From contig NZ_CP016162.1 in NCBI RefSeq assembly GCF_001941865.1, positions 4,401,501 through 4,465,500 on the forward strand: 64,000 nt of DNA, written 5' to 3'. This DNA comes from Pseudomonas alcaliphila JAB1. Its GTDB lineage: Bacteria > Pseudomonadota > Gammaproteobacteria > Pseudomonadales > Pseudomonadaceae. Shown here in pieces: positions 54,956 through 63,992 of this stretch. The position numbers were made by a program, and so were the translations under genes. Every line of letters starts with the position of its first letter. The first letter of the stretch is position 1. The notes beneath the pieces were generated by a model. That model was not told the origin of the DNA, made no database searches, and saw only the letters and a program-made list of their open reading frames with translations.

Positions 54956-56077
54956 TCACTTGCGGGCGAAGAACGCCAGGCGCTCTTCGTCCAGGGTCAG
55001 GCCGAGGCCGGGGGTACGCGGCACCTGCAGGGCAAAATCGCGGTACAGCGGCGCCTCGCTGACGATTTCCTCGGTCAGCAGCAACGGGCCGAACAGCTCG
55101 GTGCCCCAGGTCAGCTGCTTGAGGGTGACGAAGGCGTGGGCCGAGGCCAGGGTGCCGATGGCGCCTTCGAGCATGGTGCCGCCGTACAGGGCGATACCGG
55201 CCGCTTCGGCGATGGCCGCGGTGCGTAGCACGGCGCGCGGGCCGCCGTTCTTGGCGATCTTCAGGGCGAACACCGAGGCGGCGCCGTCGGCGGCCAGGCT
55301 GAAGGCGTCCTCGACGCTCTCGATGGATTCGTCGGCCATGATCGGTGCCGGGCTGCGCTGGTTGAGGCGCACCTGGCCGGCACGATTGATGCGCGCGATC
55401 GGCTGCTCGATCAGGTCGATGCCGTTGTCGCCCAGCACCCGGCAGGCGCGGATGGCCTGGGACTCGTCCCAGCCCTGATTGACATCGACGCGCACGCTGG
55501 CGCAGTCGCCGAGCGCCTGCTTGATGGCGATGACGTGGTTGAGGTCGCGCTGCAGTTCGCCGGCGCCGATCTTCAGCTTGAAGATGCGGTGGCGGCGAAT
55601 GGCGAGCATCTGCTGCGCCTCGTCGATATCGCGGGCGGTGTCGCCCGAGGCCAAGGTCCAGGCCACCTCCAGGCTGTCGCGCACGCGGCCGCCGAGCAGC
55701 TCGCTGACCGCCAGGCCCAGGCGCTTGCCCTGGGCGTCGAGCAGCGCGCTCTCGATGCCCGACTTGGCGAAGGTGTTGCCCTTGGCCAGCTTGTCCAGGC
55801 GCTGCATGCAGGCGTTGACGTTGGCCGCGTCCTGACCGCGCAGCGCCGGCGCCAGGTGGCTGTCGATGTTCTGCTTGATGCTCTCCGGGCTCTCGTTGCC
55901 GTAGGCCAGGCCACCGATGGTGGTGGCTTCGCCGATGCCTTCGACGCCGTCGCTGCAGCGCAGGCGGATGATCACCAGCGTCTGGTTCTGCATGGTGTGC
56001 ATGGCCAGCTTGTGCGGGCGGATGGTCGGCAGGTCGACGATGGTCGCCGTCAGGCTTTCGATCAGGACGTGGCTCAT
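54956..56077 (-). CDS. catB: Muconate cycloisomerase
   Basis: 373-residue enolase-superfamily enzyme that lactonises cis,cis-muconate to muconolactone. Catalytic Lys is in FKLKIGAG; metal ligands are Asp in RVDVNQGWDE, Glu in LIEQPI and Asp in ADESIE; the opposite Lys is in ALKIAKNGG. It begins 35 bp after benK, with no catR gene beside it, unlike the usual Pseudomonas catR-catBCA layout. Confidence 0.97.
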   Translation of the reverse strand: MSHVLIESLTATIVDLPTIRPHKLAMHTMQNQTLVIIRLRCSDGVEGIGEATTIGGLAYGNESPESIKQNIDSHLAPALRGQDAANVNACMQRLDKLAKGNTFAKSGIESALLDAQGKRLGLAVSELLGGRVRDSLEVAWTLASGDTARDIDEAQQMLAIRRHRIFKLKIGAGELQRDLNHVIAIKQALGDCASVRVDVNQGWDESQAIRACRVLGDNGIDLIEQPIARINRAGQVRLNQRSPAPIMADESIESVEDAFSLAADGAASVFALKIAKNGGPRAVLRTAAIAEAAGIALYGGTMLEGAIGTLASAHAFVTLKQLTWGTELFGPLLLTEEIVSEAPLYRDFALQVPRTPGLGLTLDEERLAFFARK

Positions 56078-56112
56078 TTCACTTTTCCAGGTTCAGGGTA
56101 AGGGCTAAAGAC

Positions 56113-57453
56113 TTAAGCCTTGGCCGCCGCCAGCGCCGCGGACGCCGCCTGGCGCCGTTGGCCGCTGAGGGTGAACACCGCCATGGCCAGGGCGGCGATG
56201 GCGCCGGGCACGGCGAAGGCGATGAAGTTCAGTTGCAGCGGCAGGTTGATCGCCATCAGCGCACCACCGAGCAGCGGCCCGACGATGGCGCCGTTGCGGC
56301 CGATGCCCGAGGCCCAGCCGAGGCCGGTGGAGCGGATCGACAGGCCGTAGAACTGCGCGGCGCCGGCGTACAGCAGGATCTGCGTGCCGATGGTGGTGGC
56401 GCCGGCGATGAAGATCAGGCCGTAGAGCACCGGCGTCGGGCTGTTGAAGCCGAGCAGGCTGATCGAGGCGGCGGCGGCGACGAAGAAGGCCACCATCACC
56501 TTGCCCAGGTTGAAGCGGTCGCCCAGCCAGCCGCCGAGAATCGCCCCGGCCATGCCGCCGAAGTTCAGCGCCAGCAAAAACGACAGGCTCGACCCCAGGC
56601 TGTAGCCGGCGCTGGCCATCAGCTTGGGCAGCCAGGAACTCAGCGCGTAGACCATCAGCAGGCAGCAGAAGAACGCCAGCCACAGGCACAGGGTGCGCAG
56701 CGCGCGGCCGTCGCGGAACAGCTCGAAGACGCCGACGCCCTGGCCCTTGCCATCGCTCATCTGCAACTGGTCGGCGGCGTCGAGAGCCAGGCCCGGCTCG
56801 ACCTTGGCCAGCACCGCGCGGGCCTGCTCATGGCGACCCTGGCGCACCAGGAAACCCACCGACTCCGGCAGCTTCCACAGGATCAGCGGCAACAGCAGCA
56901 GCGGCACGGCGGCAGCGAAGAACATCGACTCCCAGCCAAAGCGCGGCAGCATGTAGATGCCCACGCCGGCGGCGAGCATGCCGCCCAGCGAGTAGCCGCT
57001 GAACATCACCGCCACCAAGGTGCTGCGCAGGCGCTTGGGCGCGTACTCGTTCATCAGCGCCACGGCGTTGGGCATCAGCCCGCCACAGCCCAAGCCTGCG
57101 ATAAAGCGGAAGATGCCGAACTCGGTCGGGTTGCTGGCGAAGCCATTGAGGATGGTCGCCGTGGAGAACAGCACGAAGCAGATGGCGATGCCCTTCTTGC
57201 GCCCGATCCGGTCGGCCAGGGTGCCGAAGCCGAGGGCGCCGAACATCATGCCGAACAGCGCATAGCTGCCCAGGGCGCCGGCTTCCAACGGGGTCAGGCC
57301 CCACTCCTGCATGATCGACGGCAGCACCACGCCGAAGATGAACAGGTCGTAGCCGTCGAAGATCAGCAGCAGCGCGCAGAGCGCCATGACCATCCAGTGG
57401 AAGCGGGAAAAGCGTGCGTTGTCGATAACGGGGTGAACGTCTATCTGTCGCAT
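56113..57453 (-). CDS. benK: Benzoate MFS transporter BenK
   Basis: 446-residue major facilitator of the aromatic acid:H+ symporter family, twelve transmembrane helices. The TM1 motif LIFDGYDLFIFGVVLPSI carries the substrate-critical Asp pair, and the loop 2-3 motif GTLADRIGRKKG is present. It lies between benD and catB. TTGTTTTT on the plus strand (57471-57478) gives an AANAANAA motif in the leader. Confidence 0.95.
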   Translation of the reverse strand: MRQIDVHPVIDNARFSRFHWMVMALCALLLIFDGYDLFIFGVVLPSIMQEWGLTPLEAGALGSYALFGMMFGALGFGTLADRIGRKKGIAICFVLFSTATILNGFASNPTEFGIFRFIAGLGCGGLMPNAVALMNEYAPKRLRSTLVAVMFSGYSLGGMLAAGVGIYMLPRFGWESMFFAAAVPLLLLPLILWKLPESVGFLVRQGRHEQARAVLAKVEPGLALDAADQLQMSDGKGQGVGVFELFRDGRALRTLCLWLAFFCCLLMVYALSSWLPKLMASAGYSLGSSLSFLLALNFGGMAGAILGGWLGDRFNLGKVMVAFFVAAAASISLLGFNSPTPVLYGLIFIAGATTIGTQILLYAGAAQFYGLSIRSTGLGWASGIGRNGAIVGPLLGGALMAINLPLQLNFIAFAVPGAIAALAMAVFTLSGQRRQAASAALAAAKA

Positions 57454-57503
57454 GGCATCGGTTCTCGGTTTTGTTTTTGTTGTGAACGGTTCGGTTGCTT
57501 TGC

Positions 57504-57560
57504 GTAGGAGCCGGCTTGCTGGCGATGCTGTTGATGGATCGCCCGCAAGCGGGCTCCTAC
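57504..57560. repeat. REPIN between benD and benK
   Basis: GTAGGAGCCGGCTTGCTGGC and its inverted partner ending GCGGGCTCCTAC occupy most of the 117-bp gap. Confidence 0.83.
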
Positions 57561-57570
57561 AGGAGTCGTG

Positions 57571-58335
57571 CTAGCCCAGATCCCCTCCGCCCACCGGCAA
57601 GGTCACGCCGGTGATGTAGGAGGCCTCGTCGGAGGCGAGGAAGAGGATCGCGCCGACCTGCTCGTCGATGCTGCCGTAGCGTTTCATCAGGCTGCTCTCG
57701 ACGGTCTGATCGACGATCTGCTGGTACCAGGCCTGCTCCTGTTCGCTCGGCTCGGCGGCGTTGCGCGGGATGCGCCGCGGCGGCGCCTCGGTGCCGCCGG
57801 GGGCGGTGGCGTTGACGCGGATACCGCGCTCGGCGGTCTCGAACGCCAGGCAGGCGGTCAGTGCGTTGACGCCGCCCTTGGCCGCACCGTAGGGCACGCG
57901 GTTGACCCCGCGGGTGGCGATGGAGGAGACGTTGACGATGGCGCCGCTGCCCTGCGCCAGCATCTGCGGCAGCGCGGCATGGCAGCACCACAGCGTGGGG
58001 AACAGCGAGCGACGCACCTCGGCCTCGATCTGCGCCGTTGCGTAGTGCTCGAAGGGCTTGGCCCAGATGGTGCCGCCGACGTTGTTGATCAGGACGTCGA
58101 GGCGGCCGAAGCGCTCGACCGCCGCGCGCATCACGCCCTGGCAGTCGCCGGCCTGCTCCAGGTCGGCAGTCAGGCACAGCACGCCTTCATGCTCGGCCAG
58201 CTCGAACACCAGCTCGGAGCGGTCCACCGCCACCACCTGCGCACCCTCCTCCAGCAGCCGCTCGGCGACGCGGCGGCCGATGCCCTGGGCGGCGCCGGTG
58301 ACCACGGCGACTTTGTCTTGGAAACGCTTGTTCAT
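57571..58335 (-). CDS. benD: cis-1,2-Dihydroxy-benzoate (benzoate diol) dehydrogenase
   Basis: 254-residue short-chain dehydrogenase oxidising and decarboxylating benzoate cis-diol to catechol with NAD+. Nucleotide motif GAAQGIGRR; catalytic Ser in VNVSSIAT; Tyr-x3-Lys in YGAAK. Follows benC after a 210-bp gap of repeats. Confidence 0.95.
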   Translation of the reverse strand: MNKRFQDKVAVVTGAAQGIGRRVAERLLEEGAQVVAVDRSELVFELAEHEGVLCLTADLEQAGDCQGVMRAAVERFGRLDVLINNVGGTIWAKPFEHYATAQIEAEVRRSLFPTLWCCHAALPQMLAQGSGAIVNVSSIATRGVNRVPYGAAKGGVNALTACLAFETAERGIRVNATAPGGTEAPPRRIPRNAAEPSEQEQAWYQQIVDQTVESSLMKRYGSIDEQVGAILFLASDEASYITGVTLPVGGGDLG

Positions 58336-58362
58336 CTGTCGACCTCAATCAAATGGTGCGAC

Positions 58363-58524
58363 CGTAGCCCGGATGCAATCCGGGGCTGGTTCGTGGACTT
58401 ACCCCGGATTTCATCCGGGCTACGACTCTCGATCTGATCGCCAAACTCGTAGGAGCGGCTTTAGCCGCGAAGCTCTTGCACACTGGTTCGCGGCTAAAGC
58501 GGTACGCCGCCCGGCCGCTCCTAC
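58363..58524. repeat. Two repeat hairpins between benC and benD
   Basis: An inverted repeat of the type CGTAGCCCGGATGCAATCCG (58363-58424) and a REPIN (CGTAGGAGCGGCTTTAGCCG to CCGCTCCTAC, 58449-58524) lie side by side. They may reduce read-through from benABC into benD. Confidence 0.83.
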
Positions 58525-58545
58525 AAGAGCTCCGCGCTGCGTGCC

Positions 58546-59556
58546 TCAGGCGCTGGCGGCAAACTTCTCGTAATAGAAATTGACCGGGGCGATGCCCTGC
58601 TCGCGGATATAGGCGCTGACCGCCTCGACCATCGGCGGCGGGCCGCACAGGTAGATGTCCACCTCGCCGTCGTTGAGGTGCTTGGGTTCGATGTGCTGGG
58701 TGACGTAGCCCTTGTGCGGGTAGATGCTCTCCGGGCTGGCCACGCAGGCGCTGAAGCTGAAGCCGGGGATGCGCGCGGCGAAGGCTTCCAGCTTGTCCAG
58801 CTCGACCAGGTCATGGTCGTGGGTCACGCCGTAGATCAGGTGCAGCGGGTGCGCGCAGCCTTCGGCGGCGATCTTCTCCAGCATCGCAGTAAAGGGCGCC
58901 AGGCCGGTGCCGCCGGCCAGCAGCAGCAACGGCCGCTTGATCTCGCGCAGGTAGAAGCTGCCCAGCGGGCCAGCCAGGCTGATGCTGTCGCCGGCCTTGG
59001 CCAGGTTGCTCAGGAAGCTGCTCATCAGCCCGCCCGGCACATTGCGGATCAGAAAGCTGACCTCGCCGTCCTTCTGCAGGCTGCTGAAGGAGTAGGCGCG
59101 GCTCTGCTCGCTGCCCGGCACCCGGAGGTTGACGTATTGCCCCGGCAGGAAGGCCAGCTGGCTCAGCGCCTCGCCCTTGACCGACAGGGCGATGGTGCTG
59201 TCGGAGAGCTTGCGCACCGCGCTGATGGCTGCCTCGAAGCTGGCCTGCTGGGTCTTGCACAGCTGCGAGGAGGCCGGCACGCGGATCACACAGTCGCTCT
59301 CGGCGCGCATCTGGCAGGTCAGCACATAGCCCTGCTCGGCTTCGGCCTCGCTCAGGGCGTCCTCGATATATTCCTCGCCGAGGTCGTACTGGCCGGCTTC
59401 GGCGAAGCACTTGCAGGCGCCGCAGGCGCCGTCGCGGCAGTCCAGCGGGATATTGATGCCCTGGCGGTAGGCGGCATCGGCCACCGTTTCACCCAGGTTG
59501 GCGTCGATAAAGCGGGTGACCCCGTCTTCGAAATTCAGTGCGATCTTGTGGCTCAT
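58546..59556 (-). CDS. benC: Benzoate 1,2-dioxygenase reductase
   Basis: 336-residue reductase with N-terminal [2Fe-2S] ferredoxin (CRDGACGACKCF plus LTCQM), central FAD domain (RAYSFSS) and NAD domain (GGTGLAPFTAML; CGPPPMVEAV). It transfers electrons from NADH to the BenAB oxygenase. Domain order is the same as in DmpP. Confidence 0.96.
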   Translation of the reverse strand: MSHKIALNFEDGVTRFIDANLGETVADAAYRQGINIPLDCRDGACGACKCFAEAGQYDLGEEYIEDALSEAEAEQGYVLTCQMRAESDCVIRVPASSQLCKTQQASFEAAISAVRKLSDSTIALSVKGEALSQLAFLPGQYVNLRVPGSEQSRAYSFSSLQKDGEVSFLIRNVPGGLMSSFLSNLAKAGDSISLAGPLGSFYLREIKRPLLLLAGGTGLAPFTAMLEKIAAEGCAHPLHLIYGVTHDHDLVELDKLEAFAARIPGFSFSACVASPESIYPHKGYVTQHIEPKHLNDGEVDIYLCGPPPMVEAVSAYIREQGIAPVNFYYEKFAASA

Positions 59557-59638
59557 GGCGCACCTCGCTATGCGGTTGGCGGCGTGCAGAAGCCCGCGAC
59601 GGGAGCCGAGGGCTCCCGCCGGCAGCGCTGCAGCGGAT

Positions 59639-60127
59639 TCAGATGTGGTAGACGTCGATGATCTGGCGCACGTAATCGTTCTTCAGCACCACCTTCTTGG
59701 CCTTGATCAGCGGGTTCTCGCCGCGGGTATCCAAGGTGTAGAAACTGCTGCCGTAGAAGTGATCGACGGTCTTGTAGCGAAAGCTCAGGGTGTGCCAGTT
59801 GAAGCGCACCTTGGTCAGGCCCTCGCCCTGCTCGACGATCTCGATGTTGTTGATGTTGTGCGAGGTGCGGGTGTCCGGAATGGTGGCGCTGGAGCGCTCG
59901 GTGCGGATGCGGAACACCCGGTCTTCCAGGCCGCTGCGGTTGCCGTACCAGATCAGCGAGATCTCGGTCTGCGGGTTTTCCACCAACTGGTCGGCATCGT
60001 CCCAGGCCGGCATCCAGAACTCGGCGTCCGGGGCGTACAGCTCCAGCCACTGATCCCACTGCTTGTCGTCCAGGTAGCGCGCCTCGCGGTAGAGAAAGTC
60101 GCGCACGGCGTCATAGGAAAGGCTCAT
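59639..60127 (-). CDS. benB: Benzoate 1,2-dioxygenase small (beta) subunit
   Basis: 162-residue ring-hydroxylating dioxygenase beta subunit (SYDAVRDFLYREARYLDDKQWDQWLELYAPD in parts). Structural partner of BenA, encoded immediately after it with no gap. Confidence 0.96.
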   Translation of the reverse strand: MSLSYDAVRDFLYREARYLDDKQWDQWLELYAPDAEFWMPAWDDADQLVENPQTEISLIWYGNRSGLEDRVFRIRTERSSATIPDTRTSHNINNIEIVEQGEGLTKVRFNWHTLSFRYKTVDHFYGSSFYTLDTRGENPLIKAKKVVLKNDYVRQIIDVYHI

Positions 60128-61495
60128 TTACGCACCCTCCACGTGGATCAGTTGGTCCTGTTCTTTCTTCACGGCCTGGATCATCTGCTGCTGCCAGTAG
60201 TGGTGCTGCAGCACGAACAGGCCCTCGTCCTCGGTGCGCGCACCGGACAGCAGCGGCTGCAGGTCGATCTCCCGGGCCGAGTCGTCGGCGCCGTCGATCC
60301 AGTGCTTGGCGCCGCGGGACATGTCGTTCCACTGCATGGCGCGGCCGGCGAAGCCCTGCTGGCAGGCGCGGAACTCTTCCAGGTCATCGGGGGTGGCCAT
60401 GCCCGAGACGTTGAAGAAGTCCTCGTACTGACGGATACGCCGGGCACGGGCCTCTGCACTCTCGCCCTTGGGCGCGATGCAGTAGATGGTCACTTCGGTC
60501 TTGTCCACCGACAGCGGCCGGGCGATGCGCAGCTGCGAGCCGAACTGGTCCATCAGGTACAGGTTGGGGTACAGGCAGAGGTTGCGCGAGTGGCCGATCA
60601 TCCAGTCGGCGCGGGCTTCGCCGAACTCGGCGGCGAGGCGCTCGCGGTCGGCGAACAGCGGGCGATCCTCGGGGTTGTCCCAGCGGGTCCAGAGCAGCAG
60701 GTGGCCGTTCTCGAAGGAGTAGAAACCGCCGCCCTTCTTGCCCCAGCCGCCGGCGCTCATGGCGCGGATGTCGTCGCCGGCCTCTTTCAGCTTGCGCTGC
60801 TGCTGGGTGGCGGCGTAGTTCCAGTGCACGGCGGTGACGTGGTAGCCGTCGGCGCCGTTTTCCGCCTGCAGTTTCCAGTTGCCCTCGTAGACATAGGTGC
60901 TGGAGCCGCGCAGCACTTCCAGGCCTTCGCTGGACTGGTCGCAGATCATGTCGATGATCTTCTTCGACTCGCCGAGGAAGTCCTCTAGCGGCGCCACGTC
61001 CTCACGCAGGCTGCCGAACAGGAAGCCGCGGTAGGACTCGAAACGGGCGACCTTCTTCAGGTCGTGCGAGCCGTCGCAGTTGAAGCTGTCCGGGTAGCCG
61101 GCTTCCTTGGGGTCCTTGACCTTGAGCAGCTTGCCGCTGTTGTTGAAGGTCCAGCCGTGGAACGGGCAGGTGTAGCTGGCCTTGTTGCCGCTCTTGAAGC
61201 GGCACAGCATGGCGCCGCGGTGGCTGCAGGCGTTGATAAAGGCGTTGAGCTCACCGTCCTTGTTGCGCGCGATGAAGATCGGCTGGCGCCCCATGTGGGT
61301 GGTGTAGTAGTCGTTGACGTTGGGGATCTGGCTCTCGTGAGCCAGGTACAGCCAGTTGCCCTCGAAGATGTGCTGCATCTCCAGGTCGAACAGGCGCGGG
61401 TCGGTGAACATCTCGCGCTTGCAGCGGAAAATGCCCTTGTCCTTGTCTTCTTCAAGCAGGCTATTGAGGTAGTCGAGTCCCAGGTTCATGGCCAT
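60128..61495 (-). CDS. benA: Benzoate 1,2-dioxygenase large (alpha) subunit
   Basis: 455-residue Rieske oxygenase subunit that dihydroxylates benzoate at C1-C2. Rieske ligands are in CSHRGAMLC and [10 protein letters not shown]; the mononuclear iron site His pair is in [14 protein letters not shown]. First gene of the ben operon. Overlapping AATAACAA and AACAATAA motifs (plus-strand 61503-61513) lie just upstream of the start, consistent with Crc/Hfq control known for ben genes. Confidence 0.97.
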   Translation of the reverse strand: MAMNLGLDYLNSLLEEDKDKGIFRCKREMFTDPRLFDLEMQHIFEGNWLYLAHESQIPNVNDYYTTHMGRQPIFIARNKDGELNAFINACSHRGAMLCRFKSGNKASYTCPFHGWTFNNSGKLLKVKDPKEAGYPDSFNCDGSHDLKKVARFESYRGFLFGSLREDVAPLEDFLGESKKIIDMICDQSSEGLEVLRGSSTYVYEGNWKLQAENGADGYHVTAVHWNYAATQQQRKLKEAGDDIRAMSAGGWGKKGGGFYSFENGHLLLWTRWDNPEDRPLFADRERLAAEFGEARADWMIGHSRNLCLYPNLYLMDQFGSQLRIARPLSVDKTEVTIYCIAPKGESAEARARRIRQYEDFFNVSGMATPDDLEEFRACQQGFAGRAMQWNDMSRGAKHWIDGADDSAREIDLQPLLSGARTEDEGLFVLQHHYWQQQMIQAVKKEQDQLIHVEGA

Positions 61496-61525
61496 GGCTC
61501 CGTTGTTATTGTTTCAACGGTTCCA

Positions 61526-61589
61526 AGGCTATGCCGCTCGATTGTTCGACAATATCCAGTTAGTGCAGGACCTTTATCCGTTTTCTGCA
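61526..61589 (-). promoter_or_regulatory. benA promoter with two BenR/XylS-type sites
   Basis: Two direct repeats fit TGCA-N6-GGNTA perfectly on the minus strand: TGCAGAAAACGGATA (plus 61575-61589) and TGCACTAACTGGATA (plus 61553-61567), 22 bp apart. A possible -10, TAGCCT (61526-61531), lies about 21 bp downstream of the proximal site. Confidence 0.88.
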
Positions 61590-61783
61590 GAGTGCGACCA
61601 AGGTCGTAGAAGCCGCGTCAGCCGTGGCCTCGGCAGAAGTTCGGAAGGTGGAAAACGTAGGGTGGAAAGCCGCGAAGCGTTTTCCACCTGTAGCCAACCG
61701 GAAGAGATACGGCGCGTGTTTTATCGGTGGACAAGCTACCCGCTCGTAGGGTGTGCCGTGGGCACCGAAAACACGCGGAGCGA

Positions 61784-62740
61784 TCAGGACTCGCGGCGAC
61801 GCAGGGTATCGGAGGGCAGCTCGCCGAAGGCGCTCTTGTAGCTCTCGGAGAAACGGCCGAGATGAAGGAAGCCGTAATCCAGCGCCACCTCGGTGATATT
61901 GCGCACCTTGGCCGACGGGTCGCTGAGGCAGGCGTGCACCCGCTCCAGCTTGCGCTGGCGGATGTAGTGCTTGGGCGTGGTGCCCAAGTGCTTGTCGAAC
62001 AGCCCGTAGAGCGAGCGCGGGCTGATATGGGCGAGTTGGGCCAGCTGCTCGAGGCTGATGTCCTGCTTGAGGTTGTCGTCGATGAACTGCACCAGGCGCT
62101 CGAACGACGGGTTGCTCTCGGCCAGCTCCGCGCGGCTGACGTTGTTGCCGAGCAGGCCGAGCAGCTTGCTGGCGATGATCCGCGTGTAATGCTCCTGCAC
62201 CGAGGGCAGCGACTGCTCGCTCTCGGCCTCGTCGCAGACCAGGCCGAGCAGGTTGGTGAAGCCTTCGAGCTGCTGCAATTGGTGGCGCGAGGCGAAGCGC
62301 ACGCCGTTGGCCGGACGCTGCCAGTGGTTGTCGCTGCAGGCGCGCTCGATCAGTTGGCTCGGCAGCTTGACGATGAACTTCTCGCAGTCATCGGAGTAGG
62401 TCAGGTCGACCGGATCGTCGGGGTTGATCAGCAGCAGTTCGCCGGGGGTGAAGTAGTGCTCCTGGCTGTGGCCGCGCCACAGGCAGTGACCCTGCAACAA
62501 CACCTGCAGATGGTAGATGGTCTCCAGCGCCGGCGAGGTGACGCGCACGCTGCCACCGTAGCTGATGCGACACAGGTCGAGGCTGGCGAAACTGCGATGG
62601 CTGAGGCTGGCGGCCGGACGGCCACTGCTGGGCAGGCGAATGCAATGCGAGCCGACATGCTGGTTGACGTAGTCGGATACCGCATAGGGGTCGGCATTGG
62701 CGAACAGCCGACTCTTCTCGTTCAGCAGACGACAGTCCAT
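61784..62740 (-). CDS. benR: AraC/XylS-family activator BenR
   Basis: 318-residue XylS-type activator that responds to benzoate. The N-terminal effector domain is followed by two helix-turn-helices (LEQLAQLAHISPRSLYGLFDKH; ITEVALDYGFLHLGRFSESYKSAFGELPS in parts). It lies 288 bp upstream of benA on the same strand. AACAATAA (62755-62762) upstream of its ATG is a Crc/Hfq-type site, as reported for P. putida benR. Confidence 0.94.
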   Translation of the reverse strand: MDCRLLNEKSRLFANADPYAVSDYVNQHVGSHCIRLPSSGRPAASLSHRSFASLDLCRISYGGSVRVTSPALETIYHLQVLLQGHCLWRGHSQEHYFTPGELLLINPDDPVDLTYSDDCEKFIVKLPSQLIERACSDNHWQRPANGVRFASRHQLQQLEGFTNLLGLVCDEAESEQSLPSVQEHYTRIIASKLLGLLGNNVSRAELAESNPSFERLVQFIDDNLKQDISLEQLAQLAHISPRSLYGLFDKHLGTTPKHYIRQRKLERVHACLSDPSAKVRNITEVALDYGFLHLGRFSESYKSAFGELPSDTLRRRES

Positions 62741-63085
62741 AACTCACGGCGCTCTTATTGTTATCGGACGGCGAGTACTGACGGGCCAAGGCTGCCCTCC
62801 TCGCTCGAACCATAGATACAGGCAAATGGCCCGCACCTGATCACAAACCGATCAACGGTTGACCAGAGCAGGTTAGCGTTTCGGCGAGCTTAGGCAATCG
62901 GAACTTGGGCGAATATCGCCGCGGGCGATTACCGCCCGCTTTCGTGAACTGACGCAATAGGCCAGCGACACCCGCAGTCTTCGTAGAAGCCAGGCCCCGA
63001 GGCGAAGCCTTGTCGTTCTGCGTTGTCTGCTCGATCGCTTTCGCCGCGGGGCGCGGCTCCTACGAACAAGCATCGAGGCGGCTGC
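62741..63085. other. benR-pcaR intergenic region
   Basis: 345 bp without a gene. It holds the benR leader with its AACAATAA motif, and a degenerate REPIN-like inverted repeat (GTAGAAGCCAGGCCCCG at 62983 to GGCTCCTAC ending 63063). The benR promoter is not clearly visible. Confidence 0.55.
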
Positions 63086-63931
63086 TCAGGCCGGCCGAAA
63101 CAGCTGGCTGCTGAGCTCGCGACTGGCGCTGAGCATCAGCGGCAGGTAGCGCTTTTCCAGCTCGCTGACCGGCACACGACCGGCGTGGGTGCTGACGTTC
63201 ATCGCCGCCAGCACGTGGCCGGCCGAGTCGTATACCGGCACCGCCAGCGAGCGCAGGCCCTGCTCCAGCTCCTGGTCGACGATGCACCAGCCCTGGTGGC
63301 GCACGCGCTGCAGGCACTCCCACAGCGCCTCGGGGGTGTGCAGGGTGCGACTGGTCTTGGGCTGCAGCTCGGCGTGGGCCAGGTAGTCCTGCAACTGGTC
63401 GTCGTCCAGCGCGGCCAGCAGGATGCGCCCCATCGATGTGCAGTAGGCCGGCAGGCGGCTGCCGACGCTGAGATCCACCGAGATCAGCCGCTGCGGAATC
63501 GCCGAGCGGGCGATGTAGAGCACCTGCTCGCCTTCCAGCGTGGCCAGGTTGCAGGCCTCGTGCAGTTGCTCGCTCAAGCGGTCGAGATAGGGCTGGGCGG
63601 ACACCGCCAGCGGCGTCGACGACAGGTAAGCGTGGCCCAGGGTCAGCACCTTGGGCAGCAGCGAATAGGTACGCCCGTCGGTGGTGACGTAGCCCAGCTT
63701 CATCAGCGAGTACAGACAACGGCGCACCGCGGCACGGGGGATCTCGGTGCGGTGGCTGATCTGCGCGATGGTCAGGTGGCGCTTGCGCTCCTGAAAGGCG
63801 TTGATCACCGCCAGGCCGCGAGCCAGGGAGGTCATGAAATTGGGATCGCCGGCAAATTCCTCGATGCGCTTGGCTGGCGACACGTAGGGCGGCGGCGCCA
63901 GACTGGACAGGGGCGGACGGGTATCGCTCAT
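63086..63931 (-). CDS. pcaR: IclR-family regulator PcaR
   Basis: 281-residue IclR regulator that in Pseudomonas activates pca genes in response to beta-ketoadipate. Features: SPAKRIEEFAGDPNFMTSLARGLAVI ahead of a winged helix (IAQISHRTEIPRAAVRRCLYSL), then GRTYSLLPKVLTLGHAYLSS and an effector domain with LPAYCTSMGRILLA. It closely follows P. putida PcaR. Here it lies beside benR, away from pcaIJFBDC. Two boxes upstream of its ATG suggest autoregulation. Confidence 0.94.
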   Translation of the reverse strand: MSDTRPPLSSLAPPPYVSPAKRIEEFAGDPNFMTSLARGLAVINAFQERKRHLTIAQISHRTEIPRAAVRRCLYSLMKLGYVTTDGRTYSLLPKVLTLGHAYLSSTPLAVSAQPYLDRLSEQLHEACNLATLEGEQVLYIARSAIPQRLISVDLSVGSRLPAYCTSMGRILLAALDDDQLQDYLAHAELQPKTSRTLHTPEALWECLQRVRHQGWCIVDQELEQGLRSLAVPVYDSAGHVLAAMNVSTHAGRVPVSELEKRYLPLMLSASRELSSQLFRPA

Positions 63932-63958
63932 GGAACCTCCGGGGCGGTCGACGGTGCC

Positions 63959-63992
63959 AGGCGATTATCGAACTGTCGTGCGGTAATCGCAA
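63959..63992. promoter_or_regulatory. Paired PcaR boxes upstream of pcaR
   Basis: AGGCGATTATCGAAC (63959-63973; its reverse complement matches the PcaR consensus at 13 of 15) and GTGCGGTAATCGCAA (63978-63992), 19 bp apart. Same pitch as the pcaI pair; likely autoregulatory. Confidence 0.75.
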
